This document shows positions 30,501 to 38,827 of a DNA stretch of 64,000 bases, piece by piece. Position numbers and translations under genes: made by a program. Under the pieces are notes generated by a model. The model worked only from the letters and a program-made list of their open reading frames with translations, searched no databases and was not told where the DNA came from. How positions within the stretch are numbered: the first letter of the stretch is position 1; each line of letters starts with the position of its first letter. The DNA is from Chitiniphilus purpureus. GTDB lineage: Bacteria; Pseudomonadota; Gammaproteobacteria; Burkholderiales; Chitinibacteraceae. The stretch covers positions 124,001 to 188,000 of the forward strand of contig NZ_CP106753.1 in assembly GCF_025642115.1 (NCBI RefSeq), given 5' to 3'.

Positions 30501-30868
30501 GGGACCAGAGAATGCAGCAAGGAGAGAAATTCGATGGGCTCATCCAAATGCTCTATCACATCGATCGCAGATAATGAAACAACCTCACCTTGCGTTTGGA
30601 TTTTACCAAGCCAAGAAGCCAAGTCCGATAGGTGTACGAGATCCAATACATGGGCTTCGAAACCTCTTTCCACCAAAGACTGAACCGCGACTTTATTTGC
30701 GTCAAAACCAATATATCTGATGCCTTTAGCGGACAATTCTTCCGCAATTGCGCCAAAACCACATCCTAAATCAATATGAATTCCCTGATGCTGCGGCACA
30801 AGCGCTGCCACATTGGCATATACACTATGTTCTTCAAATTTGAATTTATAGACTTCACTCACAGTCAT
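27536..30868 (-). CDS. Methyltransferase-GT2-GT2 fusion protein
   Basis: 1110 residues, three catalytic parts. Residues about 25-210 are a class I SAM methyltransferase with HIDLGCGFG and a VSLSAIDVIEHLDEP segment. A linker of about 400 residues contains a short coiled-coil-like stretch (SDMEALIASLKGEVEILQSKYDK). The first GT2 domain has VDVSVVLFNS, FFVDNSSSDGT and a VTNVDLEF metal site; the second has VSVIVRTY and FLDDDD. Cytoplasmic. It probably transfers two sugars and adds a methyl group while building the exported glycan. The ATG overlaps the wzt stop by one base (a GTG three bases upstream is possible). AT-rich like its neighbours. Catalytic families are clear; sugars and acceptor are unknown. 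Confidence 0.88.
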   Translation of the reverse strand: MTVSEVYKFKFEEHSVYANVAALVPQHQGIHIDLGCGFGAIAEELSAKGIRYIGFDANKVAVQSLVERGFEAHVLDLVHLSDLASWLGKIQTQGEVVSLSAIDVIEHLDEPIEFLSLLHSLVPDTACLILSIPNFSHYDVAIKLMAGRWDERESGILDRTHRHVYTESKLQSVTSCAGWVETGGMDYHIEISEQYENGLVLHNREVGFFGLIRELFSRLNPSIDVYQFVRIYKKGQSATLIEKKEKDRLLSIVVESEAGLDLLRSPLPNVQFIVISDELSSNFGSVDALVIPKKEIKNITGYIRGRYVLVDPALQVIPSDFILSFSQILKRFNASPVIEIDRSSDGIHVLPFEEFNEYPSSAVSRCILFPSDLLGWLPFRGGDSFVGYISSIVFEASVLAGFVRVGSDLLTFQCRSKTATACDAAVTTSISSSGRLDRICTRFLANADALSDMEALIASLKGEVEILQSKYDKVINSSSWAITRPLRAGYSVLWRVKAILRGIYRASSGVARGRFFIRNAIDKGIRSILDLSSSRKQGIYALQALAAGRNDINERSEPEEFTNLPEVDVSVVLFNSKKWIDAFLKSLAGIDYPKERLNLFFVDNSSSDGTADYIESKLATLRREYASASLLRQPNLGFGAGHNAAILSGKADYVLVTNVDLEFEIDSIRELMRHVVGKSAINVASWELRQLPYEHPKHYDPVTLETNWSSHACILMRRDAYLRVGGYEPRIFMYAEDVELSYRFRSFGYRLKYCPNAVVRHYSYAEAGQVKPLQFSGSTLGNAYVRLRYGTWMDKCAILPLYGALFFWPSQYPGAKKDVLRNVGRILRNFNHMLHGAGPEKVYFPFRIFDYEMIREGAFYEVARCITGPLVSVIVRTYRGRTRFLQESIYSLLNQTYRNLEVLVVEDGGAEMQAVVENISRYSGINVRYISCEKVGRSMTGNAGLAAAHGEYMMFLDDDDLLFSDHIEVLMAELIRSPKLDAAYALAVQVYTRRDDSGYQEERFEYVDTFRQEWDYSVLQDHNFLPIQSVLFHRRLYERWGGFELDMEMLEDWNLWLRYGFGASFKYVPKTTSIFRVPAEDNVRMQRHLALHAAYQMAKSKAQVAIAKQC

Positions 30869-32211
30869 CACCTCAGTTCAATCTGGACCGGCAACCCTAC
30901 CAAACCTGAGCTGATGGAATTCGAGTGTGATCGGAATACCAGAGCGTCGTGCACCCACTGATGCATGACATGTTGATCTTGCATACCATCAGCCAATGCG
31001 GCAGAAATCACATAGTCACCGGCTGGTAGCCGAGGCATTACAAAGGTGAATAAGGCCTCAGCAACTTCTCCTTCGTTCTTACCTAACCATCCATGCTGAA
31101 GAGAGTGAACGCATGTATTGTCCCCAAACAGATGCTGGCCATTTTTATTTCTAACAACAAAACCCAGGATGATTTTTTTGAATTGCTGCCTGAAGTGCGC
31201 AGAAATCCTGACAGTGACAATCTCACCACCGATCACCCACGACAACGGATTTTTTTCTTTATCATGCATCGCAACATTTATAATGCGCCCGCCCCCTTCA
31301 CCAAAAGAGGCGCTATTGCAATCGAAAAGTTCGACGCTATATTCCATGCGCAAATTTGTATGCACCACAAAATCCTGCCGCGAGTCCCTGAACAATAGAT
31401 GGCCGGCCTTTTCCAACGGATTTTCTTTTAATTCATTTTCCTGTTCTTTGAATTGCTCTTCAGACTTTCTGCCATTTATCTCAGAATAATAATCTTCAAG
31501 ATATTTTTCACACACGTATTTTGCCGAGCCCGCAAAAAGAACCTCTCCTTTATCAAGCCATAGTGCATCGCGACAGAAGCTCATTACGCTGTTTGTATCA
31601 TGTGAAACAAAGAGGAGCGCTCCTCGCTTGAGAAAATCACGGATGAATCTCATACACTTCTGTGTGAAAAACACATCTCCCACAGCAAGTGCCTCGTCTA
31701 TAACAAGCACGTCAGCATCTACATGTACTATCAGTGCAAATGCTAGTCGCACGAACATCCCGCTTGAATATGTTTTGACCGGCTGATCAATAAAATCGCC
31801 GATTTCTGCGAACTCTTCAATCAAATGCATGCGATCGGAGACCTGCTCAGCACTCAACCCATAGATCGCCCCTGAGAAATAGATATTCTCGCGGCCTGTA
31901 TATTCGGGGTTGAAACCTGCACCAAGCTCCAGCAAAGCGGCAACCTTGCCATTCAAAATCACTTCACCCGCCGTCGGCTGAAGGGTACCGCAGACCATCT
32001 GTAACAACGTGGACTTACCTGACCCATTTCTTCCTATTACAGCAACGGCCTCGCCACGTTTGACTTGCAGCGATACATTCTTTACCGCCCAGAATTTCTC
32101 AGATCTACTTTTCCGAAGCAACATTTCGAAAAGCCGATCAGCCGGCTTTTCGTATATGTGAAAGCATTTGGAAACATTGCGAACAGATATCAAAATATCT
32201 TCAGAGTACAT
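30868..32211 (-). CDS. wzt: Polysaccharide ABC exporter ATPase with carbohydrate-binding tail (Wzt-like)
   Basis: 447 residues. The ATPase half (about 1-245) has Walker A GRNGSGKS, the signature YSSGMFVRLAFAL and Walker B DVLVIDEALAVGD. The C-terminal 150 residues form an added beta-rich domain, as in Wzt proteins of the E. coli O8/O9a type, where it recognises the finished, often methylated, end of the O-chain. ATG 32211 has AAGGA at 8 bases and overlaps wzm by 11 bases; a longer open frame upstream lies inside wzm and is not used. The methyltransferase fusion follows directly, consistent with a terminal-cap export mechanism (inference). Confidence 0.92.
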   Translation of the reverse strand: MYSEDILISVRNVSKCFHIYEKPADRLFEMLLRKSRSEKFWAVKNVSLQVKRGEAVAVIGRNGSGKSTLLQMVCGTLQPTAGEVILNGKVAALLELGAGFNPEYTGRENIYFSGAIYGLSAEQVSDRMHLIEEFAEIGDFIDQPVKTYSSGMFVRLAFALIVHVDADVLVIDEALAVGDVFFTQKCMRFIRDFLKRGALLFVSHDTNSVMSFCRDALWLDKGEVLFAGSAKYVCEKYLEDYYSEINGRKSEEQFKEQENELKENPLEKAGHLLFRDSRQDFVVHTNLRMEYSVELFDCNSASFGEGGGRIINVAMHDKEKNPLSWVIGGEIVTVRISAHFRQQFKKIILGFVVRNKNGQHLFGDNTCVHSLQHGWLGKNEGEVAEALFTFVMPRLPAGDYVISAALADGMQDQHVMHQWVHDALVFRSHSNSISSGLVGLPVQIELR

Positions 32212-32995
32212 CCGCAAATCCTTTCCGGGTCTTTTGGAACCAGAGCAACCCCAAAAAAGCAATGGCCAAAGAAATGAAACCATAAAGCATAAGCATGCTC
32301 AGGTTTGGAATATCGCCATAAAACATAGCCTTTCTTACTTCCTCTATTATAAAAGTCAGAGGATTGATATATATCAAATGCTGCACCCCCTCCGGCAGCA
32401 TTGAAACGGGATAAAATATTGGTGACATAAACGACATTGCCATTACCAAAACACCGATCAGCTGCCCTACATCCCGCAGATAAACCCCTAATGAACAAAC
32501 AAACCAAGTAAGTCCGAGCAAGATCAACGCAAACGGGGCAATCAATAAAGGAACAAACAAGAGCGTCCACTCCAACCTGTGCAAGACGATTGCACCAAAA
32601 ACACACCATACGAAGAAACTAATGAAAAAATGGAACAGGGCGGAACTCACGCAGACAACAGCAAGCACCTCCAGCGGAAACACCACTTTCTTCACATAGT
32701 TGGCATTGGAAAGGATCAAAGCCGGTGCCTTTGTCATGCACTCGGCAAAAAAATTGTAGACAATAAGCCCCGCAAATAATATGAGTGCAAACTCTTTGGT
32801 ATTTTCTCCCTCCCCCCACCTTACCTTGAAGACAAGGCCAAAGAAGAATGTGTATACAATCAGCATGAACACCGGATTAAAGAACGACCACAGCAATCCA
32901 AATACCGATCCCTTGTATTTATTCAGAATCTCTCGCAAAGTCAAACGAGCGATCAGTTGCCTATGCAACCAAAACGACCCAAAAAGCTTGCTCAT
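32201..32995 (-). CDS. wzm: Polysaccharide ABC exporter permease (Wzm-like)
   Basis: 264 residues, ABC-2 type permease with about six hydrophobic segments and the family's N-terminal cytoplasmic part LTLREILNKYKGSVFGLLWSFF. The end has SPIFYPVSMLP and YINPLT, typical of O-antigen and teichoic-acid exporters. It forms the inner-membrane channel with the Wzt ATPase. ATG 32995 was chosen from GGTGAT upstream; an in-frame start ten codons earlier is also possible. About 185 bases separate it from the DUF2304 gene, so an internal promoter is possible here. Confidence 0.93.
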   Translation of the reverse strand: MSKLFGSFWLHRQLIARLTLREILNKYKGSVFGLLWSFFNPVFMLIVYTFFFGLVFKVRWGEGENTKEFALILFAGLIVYNFFAECMTKAPALILSNANYVKKVVFPLEVLAVVCVSSALFHFFISFFVWCVFGAIVLHRLEWTLLFVPLLIAPFALILLGLTWFVCSLGVYLRDVGQLIGVLVMAMSFMSPIFYPVSMLPEGVQHLIYINPLTFIIEEVRKAMFYGDIPNLSMLMLYGFISLAIAFLGLLWFQKTRKGFADVL

Positions 32996-33180
32996 ATCAT
33001 CACCCACACATACCAACATGTTCAAATTTCAAAAGCATCGAAAATGGGATAAATAGCATTAATTAAATCATGCAAAGAATAGTGTGGCGCCTGGGCGGCT
33101 TGTCATTAGAACAATCAACTGCAGACTTCCATTCGGGCACTTACTTGCAAAGATCGCTGCAATTTTCTAAGAATTTCTCA

Positions 33181-33501
33181 TCAAATTTTCCCCTTCTTCA
33201 CATCAAGAAGCGCCAACTTCCGCGCCAGCTCGGTAAGCTGATCATGGACTTTTTTAAGGTACAAACCGACAAAAAGCGCCAAAAGTACACCCACAATAAA
33301 AAAACAATAAAGAAGCAGATCCGTGCCGCGGCCAACTCCAACTTTATTTGCCACATCCGTGGCAAAATCAGGTTTTAACACCAGAATGATCGCAGTCACC
33401 GAAAAGAACACTCCCAAATCCGGAATGACCTTAAATGATTTCCGTTGAATCAGACAAAAAACAATCAGAAACAGAAAAAAGGCGACAAGAAGAACAGCCA
33501 T
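33181..33501 (-). CDS. DUF2304 membrane protein
   Basis: 106 residues. Three hydrophobic segments (about 5-22, 30-48, 65-88) are followed by a charged helix KKVHDQLTELARKLALLD, the arrangement of DUF2304 proteins. These usually sit beside a polyprenyl-phosphate GT2 and a small flippase-like protein, as here, and are thought to assist lipid-linked sugar synthesis. ATG 33501 with AGGTAAG upstream overlaps no neighbour; the GT2 stop is 4 bases away. Function beyond this association is not established. Confidence 0.82.
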   Translation of the reverse strand: MAVLLVAFFLFLIVFCLIQRKSFKVIPDLGVFFSVTAIILVLKPDFATDVANKVGVGRGTDLLLYCFFIVGVLLALFVGLYLKKVHDQLTELARKLALLDVKKGKI

Positions 33502-33505
33502 TTTC

Positions 33506-34180
33506 TTACCTATTAAATTTCGACAGAAGTTGATCCATGACAATGGAAACAGAATTTGACATTCTCTGCCCTTTTCTGATTGAGTAGTCAGTATATTTAA
33601 TGGTCACTGGATATTCCTCATAAACCCACTTCATTTTACCGATGAAATCAATGATTTCTGAGGCATGAGCCATTCTATTTTGACGAATCCTTAAATCCAT
33701 CGCAGCTTTCCGATTAAATAACCGGAGACCATTATGTGCATCGGTCAATTTGACTGAGCTGGTTAAATTTGTATAGAAAACCGCCAACCTAAGGAAGAGC
33801 TGCTTTATCCGCGGCATTCCTATGGTGTTTCCTTTGAATCGCGACCCCAATATCACATCCGCAGAACTAAGTTTCATTTGCTCTACCATTCCAACAACAT
33901 CTTTAGGATCGTGCTGACCATCGGCGTCAAATGTAGCAATGAAACTTGCTCCTCTGGAAAGAGCAAAAGTTATTCCAGTTTGTAGGGCCGCACCTTGCCC
34001 AAGGTTAATGGGATGGATAACGCACCATGCGCCGGTTTCTAAAATTGATGCGGCAGTTTCATCTTGAGACCCATCGTCTACAACTACGATGTTTGGGAAG
34101 AAATCGAGGGCATCATTAAGAACCTCCTTAATCACACTTCCTTCATTGTATGCTGCGACCACTAACCAGACGTCATTCAT
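33506..34180 (-). CDS. GT2 glycosyltransferase, polyprenyl-phosphate sugar type
   Basis: 224 residues, the DPM1/DPMS-like branch of family GT2 without C-terminal membrane segments. Motifs: VVAAYNE, VVDDGSQDET, and ATFDADGQHDP with the D-x-D metal site; the NGLRLFNRKAA segment is typical. These enzymes load a nucleotide sugar onto undecaprenyl phosphate for periplasmic glycan modification. The ATG overlaps the upstream stop (TGATG). Together with the SMR-like and DUF2304 genes it probably makes and flips a lipid-linked sugar used by the GT-C protein upstream. Confidence 0.88.
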   Translation of the reverse strand: MNDVWLVVAAYNEGSVIKEVLNDALDFFPNIVVVDDGSQDETAASILETGAWCVIHPINLGQGAALQTGITFALSRGASFIATFDADGQHDPKDVVGMVEQMKLSSADVILGSRFKGNTIGMPRIKQLFLRLAVFYTNLTSSVKLTDAHNGLRLFNRKAAMDLRIRQNRMAHASEIIDFIGKMKWVYEEYPVTIKYTDYSIRKGQRMSNSVSIVMDQLLSKFNR

Positions 34181-34533
34181 CACAGTGTACCCTTGGAAAG
34201 CCCGATGCAAATCACTCCAGCCAATATCAGTAGTATTCCTAGCACTTTCAGCCCCTCTACGGCCTCTCCCCAGAATATCATTCCGATCAAAGCCACCAGC
34301 GCAATTGAGAGCGCAACAAATGGATATGCACTGGACAACGGTATTCTATCCAGCAACCAAACCCAATAGAAAGTGAGCACGCCATACAAACTTATGGCAA
34401 TATAAAATTTCAACTCTCTCAACAAGTGAAAGAAAATATTCTGCCCGCTGGAGGCAGAATCACTTACTTGCTTGAATAGGATTTGCCCAACAGTCATTCC
34501 AAAAACATATACAAGCAACAGTAGGATCTTCAA
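34180..34533 (-). CDS. SMR/EamA-like small membrane protein, candidate lipid-linked sugar flippase
   Basis: 117 residues with four hydrophobic helices. The layout follows small multidrug resistance-like proteins such as ArnE/ArnF: a LLLLVYVFGMTVGQILFKQV first helix and RIPLSSAYPFVALSIALVALIG third helix. TTG 34533 is preferred as start because it forms a TTGA overlap with the previous stop and has AAGGAAGTG at good spacing; an ATG at 34563 inside the preceding gene is the alternative. Probably flips the product of the next GT2 enzyme across the inner membrane. Substrate unknown. Confidence 0.75.
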   Translation of the reverse strand: MKILLLLVYVFGMTVGQILFKQVSDSASSGQNIFFHLLRELKFYIAISLYGVLTFYWVWLLDRIPLSSAYPFVALSIALVALIGMIFWGEAVEGLKVLGILLILAGVICIGLSKGTL

Positions 34534-36335
34534 TTTATCACTTCCTTTAGCTTGGCATAGCATCGGCCCTGCCTAGCTTTGTCAACCTCATAAACTCCTG
34601 CCGTCGTCTGGTCAAAAAGTGATCTATATCGCCCCCAGAAGGCATTCGGGGCCTTCCCAATAACAATATAGTCGACCAGACACATTCGCTTAGCCATCGC
34701 ATTCTCATCAAACCAACCATTTGGCAAGGAGGGGTCTTTTTCAATTACACCCCAACCCGCTGAATAGTCGAGGACATAGTAGGGCATGGCGTACATCCTA
34801 AAAACAAAATAGCGCAGTGAATCCTCTTGAGTAGTGATATACCATGCACTGGTCAACCGTGTCCCAGCAGCCATCTTGAGTTTGTTTACAACTCCAACCA
34901 TTTCTGCATTTAACAATGCCGAGCTTCGTGATGCGGACGGAAAAATGGAATTTACCGGAACAGCGACTTGAGAAGCCAGCGTAAAGCTGGTCCCGACAGC
35001 CAATATTTGTAATCGAACAGCCTTCCTATCCAATAGGCGACTTAGAGCCAGGAGCACTAGCGGACACAATAGAACACAATAGTATCGAGTAAAAGAATAG
35101 GGGTCTCCTCCCCATGGAGTTCTCGCTCTTATATATGCGAGAAATACCAAATAAACCACCAAACAAGAACATAAATAGATTGCACCCGCATATTTTGAGC
35201 GTTGCTTTAGGAAGAAAGCCAGCAACAAGGGCACAGACAAACAAATCAAAAAGAGAAGATTAAAACCAGTCATGGCCATATCGATAATGGGCTCAGGCTG
35301 GAAGAAATTTGCATGTGGAAATTTGCTATTCAATATCTTAGTTATGTTATCCAGTAGCTGAGCCCACACTCCACCAAGACCTAACGGCTTGGTGAAAATA
35401 TCTCGCTGTAGCATATATTTCTCCACATAAAGCTTCCATGTGGAGAAAACCAACAACGGGATAATTGATATCAATAGACTGTGAAAAAGGGCCTTCTTAA
35501 AATGGCCTCGTATGAAAAATGCATTTATTAAATACCAGCCTATTATGAACGCAGCAAAGATCGCCCCTACGTGCTTTAAAGCAACGATGGCACCCAGGAC
35601 CAGCCCGATGCCTAATCCCCCTTTGCCCCGGTGAGACTCTCTCTGTACACATAGAAGCATTGCGACATAAATCAACAAGGCTTGCAGATGATCAACATAC
35701 AGAGTCAGAACAAGTGACTGGAAAAAAAATATCCATATGAAAAAGAGGCATGAGGCACTGAGTGCGCCTTTTATCAAATCATGGCGATTTACAGCAGAAA
35801 CCAGTGCAGAAAATGCCAACAGCCAGCCGGAAAAATAATACGCACTTCTATCTGAAATCCCTAAGGTTGCCGGAAGCATTCTCCAGATTGATGCACCTGG
35901 AATGTATTCAGGAAAGAGCAGATATTTGCCATCCATGTGAAGAGATTGAAAGCTCTTTAAATACTCAACTTGTGCCCCCCAATGCGAGTACTCGTCCCAG
36001 GCAAAGAAATCTGCTCCTCTTGCCGCCAAATAGGACAAAGCCATTATAAATATAATTGTCCATGCGGAATTGAAAGCAAAGTCATCGGCGCTGCTTGAAT
36101 GGGTCCGGGAAACTATATGGAGAGAATACCCTATCAACGACAAAGTCCCTAGGGCATAGGGCAAAGAGCTTAGCCCTCCGATAATTACCCAGAAATAACT
36201 TGAAACCAATACCAAGCTTGCTGATATGGGATATACAATTGCAGCCCTAGTACTTTGAAGTTTCGAAACAAGCAGCGTGGCTCCATGCAAGATCAGAAAG
36301 ATCGCTACATAGCCTTGTACCAAGCCTTGCATCAT
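34530..36335 (-). CDS. GT-C-like polytopic membrane glycosyltransferase
   Basis: 601 residues with about 11-12 hydrophobic helices and a C-terminal soluble tail of about 150 residues. An acidic pair lies in the first large loop, in FFAWDEYSHWGAQVEYL, as in ArnT and other GT-C enzymes that use polyprenyl-phosphate sugars on the periplasmic side. I do not recognise a specific family name. The start ATG overlaps the acyltransferase stop as ATGA. The GT2/SMR-like/DUF2304 set directly downstream would supply its donor. A Wzy polymerase is the alternative reading, but the acidic loop motif argues for a transferase. Confidence 0.65.
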   Translation of the reverse strand: MMQGLVQGYVAIFLILHGATLLVSKLQSTRAAIVYPISASLVLVSSYFWVIIGGLSSLPYALGTLSLIGYSLHIVSRTHSSSADDFAFNSAWTIIFIMALSYLAARGADFFAWDEYSHWGAQVEYLKSFQSLHMDGKYLLFPEYIPGASIWRMLPATLGISDRSAYYFSGWLLAFSALVSAVNRHDLIKGALSASCLFFIWIFFFQSLVLTLYVDHLQALLIYVAMLLCVQRESHRGKGGLGIGLVLGAIVALKHVGAIFAAFIIGWYLINAFFIRGHFKKALFHSLLISIIPLLVFSTWKLYVEKYMLQRDIFTKPLGLGGVWAQLLDNITKILNSKFPHANFFQPEPIIDMAMTGFNLLFLICLSVPLLLAFFLKQRSKYAGAIYLCSCLVVYLVFLAYIRARTPWGGDPYSFTRYYCVLLCPLVLLALSRLLDRKAVRLQILAVGTSFTLASQVAVPVNSIFPSASRSSALLNAEMVGVVNKLKMAAGTRLTSAWYITTQEDSLRYFVFRMYAMPYYVLDYSAGWGVIEKDPSLPNGWFDENAMAKRMCLVDYIVIGKAPNAFWGRYRSLFDQTTAGVYEVDKARQGRCYAKLKEVIN

Positions 36336-37339
36336 GACACCAGATTTTTAAAAGAAAGCGCTTTACTCTCAATAAAGTGCCAGGAGCCCCAAGCAAATGC
36401 CATGGTAATGGCAGCACAAACTGCGATATATACGCCCATGCCAAGCCATGGAAGTTTTGCAAATACTATCTGCTGGACAGGAAAGGCATAGATATAAAAC
36501 CCATATGAATAGTCCCCACGTTCATTCACCCAGGATCCAATTTTGCTTGATGCAAGCCCTACAGATAGAACGATATATGTGAAAGCAAGGATTTTCAGCA
36601 GATCAAAAATAAAGGCAATGTTTGTCCCTAGAATGGAGACGATCAAAACAGAACACCCAAGCCCGCTGATAGTTCCACGATTAAACTCAAAGATCTTGAA
36701 TAGCGTTCCCGAATAGAAATATATGCCATATACAATGAACAATCTCCAATCGGTTCCATAGTAAACGATTGGCTTCGCACTATTCTTCGCGACAAAGAAT
36801 AGAATCAAGAAGAGAAAAATGAATAATAGATAATTCTGCTTTTTCAATCCTTTTGATAGACCTAGAAGCATAGCGGTCGCATACAATGCAACTTCCAATG
36901 GAAGCGTCCAAAGAGATCCATTCATCGCGTTTGCAACCGGCGCTGCTTCAAGAACCCCCGGCATTGCAAATACGGGAAATAACGCAATATTCCAGAGATA
37001 GAACCATGTACCCGCACTGGAAAAGAAATCATTTAACGGGAGGGTAGTGAGAAGCGGACCAAAAACTCCGATTGAAATCAGGGTAATGGCCACAAGGCCA
37101 GGGATAATCCGTAAAGCCCTGCGCCACAAAAACCCTCGTACACTGCCCCCGGATAGCCAGCTGCACGAAATCAAGTATCCACTGATCACAAAGAAAATGG
37201 CGACTCCAATTGAACCGAAACCACTGCCGAGGAAATTTGTTGGATTCGGCCGCCCGGTCAAGGCGAAGGAGTGTTCATACAAGACAAAAAATGCGGCGAT
37301 CAGCCTCAGAAGATTTAAATTGTTATCTCTGTGTTCCAT
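36332..37339 (-). CDS. Acyltransferase family 3 (O-acetyltransferase-like)
   Basis: 335 residues with about ten hydrophobic helices. The N-terminus NLNLLRLIAAFFVLYEHSFAL carries the conserved catalytic-type histidine of OafA/NodX proteins, followed by FFVISGYLI. It most likely O-acylates a sugar residue of the glycan at the inner membrane. ATG 37339 lies 11 bases after the rfbC stop and the gene's end overlaps the GT-C-like gene by four bases. No SGNH domain is attached. AT-rich. Confidence 0.9.
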   Translation of the reverse strand: MEHRDNNLNLLRLIAAFFVLYEHSFALTGRPNPTNFLGSGFGSIGVAIFFVISGYLISCSWLSGGSVRGFLWRRALRIIPGLVAITLISIGVFGPLLTTLPLNDFFSSAGTWFYLWNIALFPVFAMPGVLEAAPVANAMNGSLWTLPLEVALYATAMLLGLSKGLKKQNYLLFIFLFLILFFVAKNSAKPIVYYGTDWRLFIVYGIYFYSGTLFKIFEFNRGTISGLGCSVLIVSILGTNIAFIFDLLKILAFTYIVLSVGLASSKIGSWVNERGDYSYGFYIYAFPVQQIVFAKLPWLGMGVYIAVCAAITMAFAWGSWHFIESKALSFKNLVS

Positions 37340-37350
37340 TAATTCACCAC

Positions 37351-37899
37351 TTAGTCGAATAGCTCTTGCCCACCCAGAGGCTTTGCCGATGCATCTTTCC
37401 CTGACAGCCTGATATCATATCCGGATGGCCATCCAACACCGAGCTCGGGACAATCCCATTTTATGGATCGCTCCAAGTTGGAATTCCAATATTCTGTAGT
37501 CTTATAGAGCACCTCAGCCACCTCACTCAATGTGAGGAAACCATGTGCAAACCCTTGTGGAATCCATAGCTGCCGCTTGTTTTCAGCGGAAAGCTCGACT
37601 CCGACCCAACTTCCAAATGTTTTACTGCTTCGTCTGATATCAACTGCAACATCAAATATTGCTCCAACAGCACAACGGACCAATTTTCCCTGAGCCATTG
37701 GTGGAAGCTGGTAGTGGAGCCCTCGCAAGACTCCTAGATCTGATCGAGAATGATTATCCTGTACGAAGGATAAGTCACACCCAGTTGCCAGTTGGAATTT
37801 CTCTTGATTGAAACTCTCAAAGAAAAAACCGCGGTCATCTTCAAAGACTCGCGGCTCGATGATTTTTACATCGGAAATAGCAGTATCAATTACATTCAT
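37351..37899 (-). CDS. rfbC: dTDP-4-dehydrorhamnose 3,5-epimerase
   Basis: 182 residues, the standard size. Active-site histidine is in LRGLHYQ, with the conserved VFEDDRGFFFESFN start and WIPQGFAHGFLTLS. Third enzyme of dTDP-L-rhamnose synthesis. ATG 37899 was chosen over an in-frame GTG four codons upstream; GGTGG precedes it. It follows rfbA by 40 bases. Unlike rfbA, rfbD and rfbB it is AT-rich, so it seems to belong to the imported block rather than to the rhamnose operon's original context. Confidence 0.97.
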   Translation of the reverse strand: MNVIDTAISDVKIIEPRVFEDDRGFFFESFNQEKFQLATGCDLSFVQDNHSRSDLGVLRGLHYQLPPMAQGKLVRCAVGAIFDVAVDIRRSSKTFGSWVGVELSAENKRQLWIPQGFAHGFLTLSEVAEVLYKTTEYWNSNLERSIKWDCPELGVGWPSGYDIRLSGKDASAKPLGGQELFD

Positions 37900-37939
37900 T
37901 CTAGCCACCAAGCGTATTTTCCTTCACCAATAGATAGCG

Positions 37940-38812
37940 TTACTTCAAGAGCCTCATGAGATAACGCCCATAACCAGTCTTTTTCAAGCTCTGTGCCAGC
38001 TTTTCCAATTGTGCGGGCGAAATCCATTGCTGTCGGTACGCAACCTCCTCCGGACTGGCTACTTTCAACCCCTGCCGCTGCTCGATTGTCTGGATAAACA
38101 GGCTCGCCTCCAGCATCGACTCATGCGTCCCCGTATCGAGCCAGGCGTAGCCGCGCCCCATGGTCTTCACATCGAGCCTGCCGCGTTTGAGGTATTCGGC
38201 GTTGACATCGGTGATCTCCAGTTCGCCGCGGGCAGATGGCTTGATCTGCTTGGCGATGCCGATCACCTCGTTGTCGTAGAAGTAAAGGCCGGTCACCGCG
38301 TAATTCGATTTAGGCGTGGCGGGTTTTTCCTCGATCGACAGCGCATTGCCGTTCGCATCGAATTCGACGACACCATAGCGTTCGGGATCGTGTACGTGAT
38401 AGGCAAACACGCTGGCGCCCGATTCCTTGGCAGCCGCCTGCTGCAGCAGTTCGGCGAAATCGTGCCCGTAAAAGATGTTGTCTCCCAATACCAGCGCCAC
38501 ATTGTCGTCGCCAATGAATTGCTCGCCGATGATGAAAGCCTGTGCCAGGCCGTCCGGGCTGGGCTGTACCGCATAGCTCAGCGCAATGCCCCATTGGCTG
38601 CCGTCGCCCAGCAGCTGCTGGAATCGCGGTGTGTCCTGCGGGGTCGAGATCACCAGGATTTCCCGGATGCCCGCCAGCATCAGCGTGGAGAGCGGGTAGT
38701 AGATCATCGGCTTGTCGTAGATCGGCAGCAGTTGCTTGCTAACTGCGATGGTCGCCGGGTACAGGCGGGTGCCGGAGCCGCCGGCCAGGATGATGCCTTT
38801 GCGTTTCTTCAT
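37940..38812 (-). CDS. rfbA: Glucose-1-phosphate thymidylyltransferase
   Basis: 290 residues, full length. The nucleotidyltransferase signature [11 protein letters not shown] is at 11-21, with [16 protein letters not shown] and GDNIFYG following. It makes dTDP-glucose, the first step of dTDP-L-rhamnose synthesis. ATG 38812 lies 15 bases after rfbD. The first 700 bases are GC-rich; the last part, near the stop, is more AT-rich, marking where the composition of the operon changes. Confidence 0.98.
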   Translation of the reverse strand: MKKRKGIILAGGSGTRLYPATIAVSKQLLPIYDKPMIYYPLSTLMLAGIREILVISTPQDTPRFQQLLGDGSQWGIALSYAVQPSPDGLAQAFIIGEQFIGDDNVALVLGDNIFYGHDFAELLQQAAAKESGASVFAYHVHDPERYGVVEFDANGNALSIEEKPATPKSNYAVTGLYFYDNEVIGIAKQIKPSARGELEITDVNAEYLKRGRLDVKTMGRGYAWLDTGTHESMLEASLFIQTIEQRQGLKVASPEEVAYRQQWISPAQLEKLAQSLKKTGYGRYLMRLLK

Positions 38813-38827
38813 GGAGGGGCCCCCCGA

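Noticed and set aside
34530..36335. Wzy O-antigen polymerase
   Set aside because: The W-D-E acidic pair in the first loop and the neighbouring lipid-sugar genes fit GT-C better. Left as an alternative.
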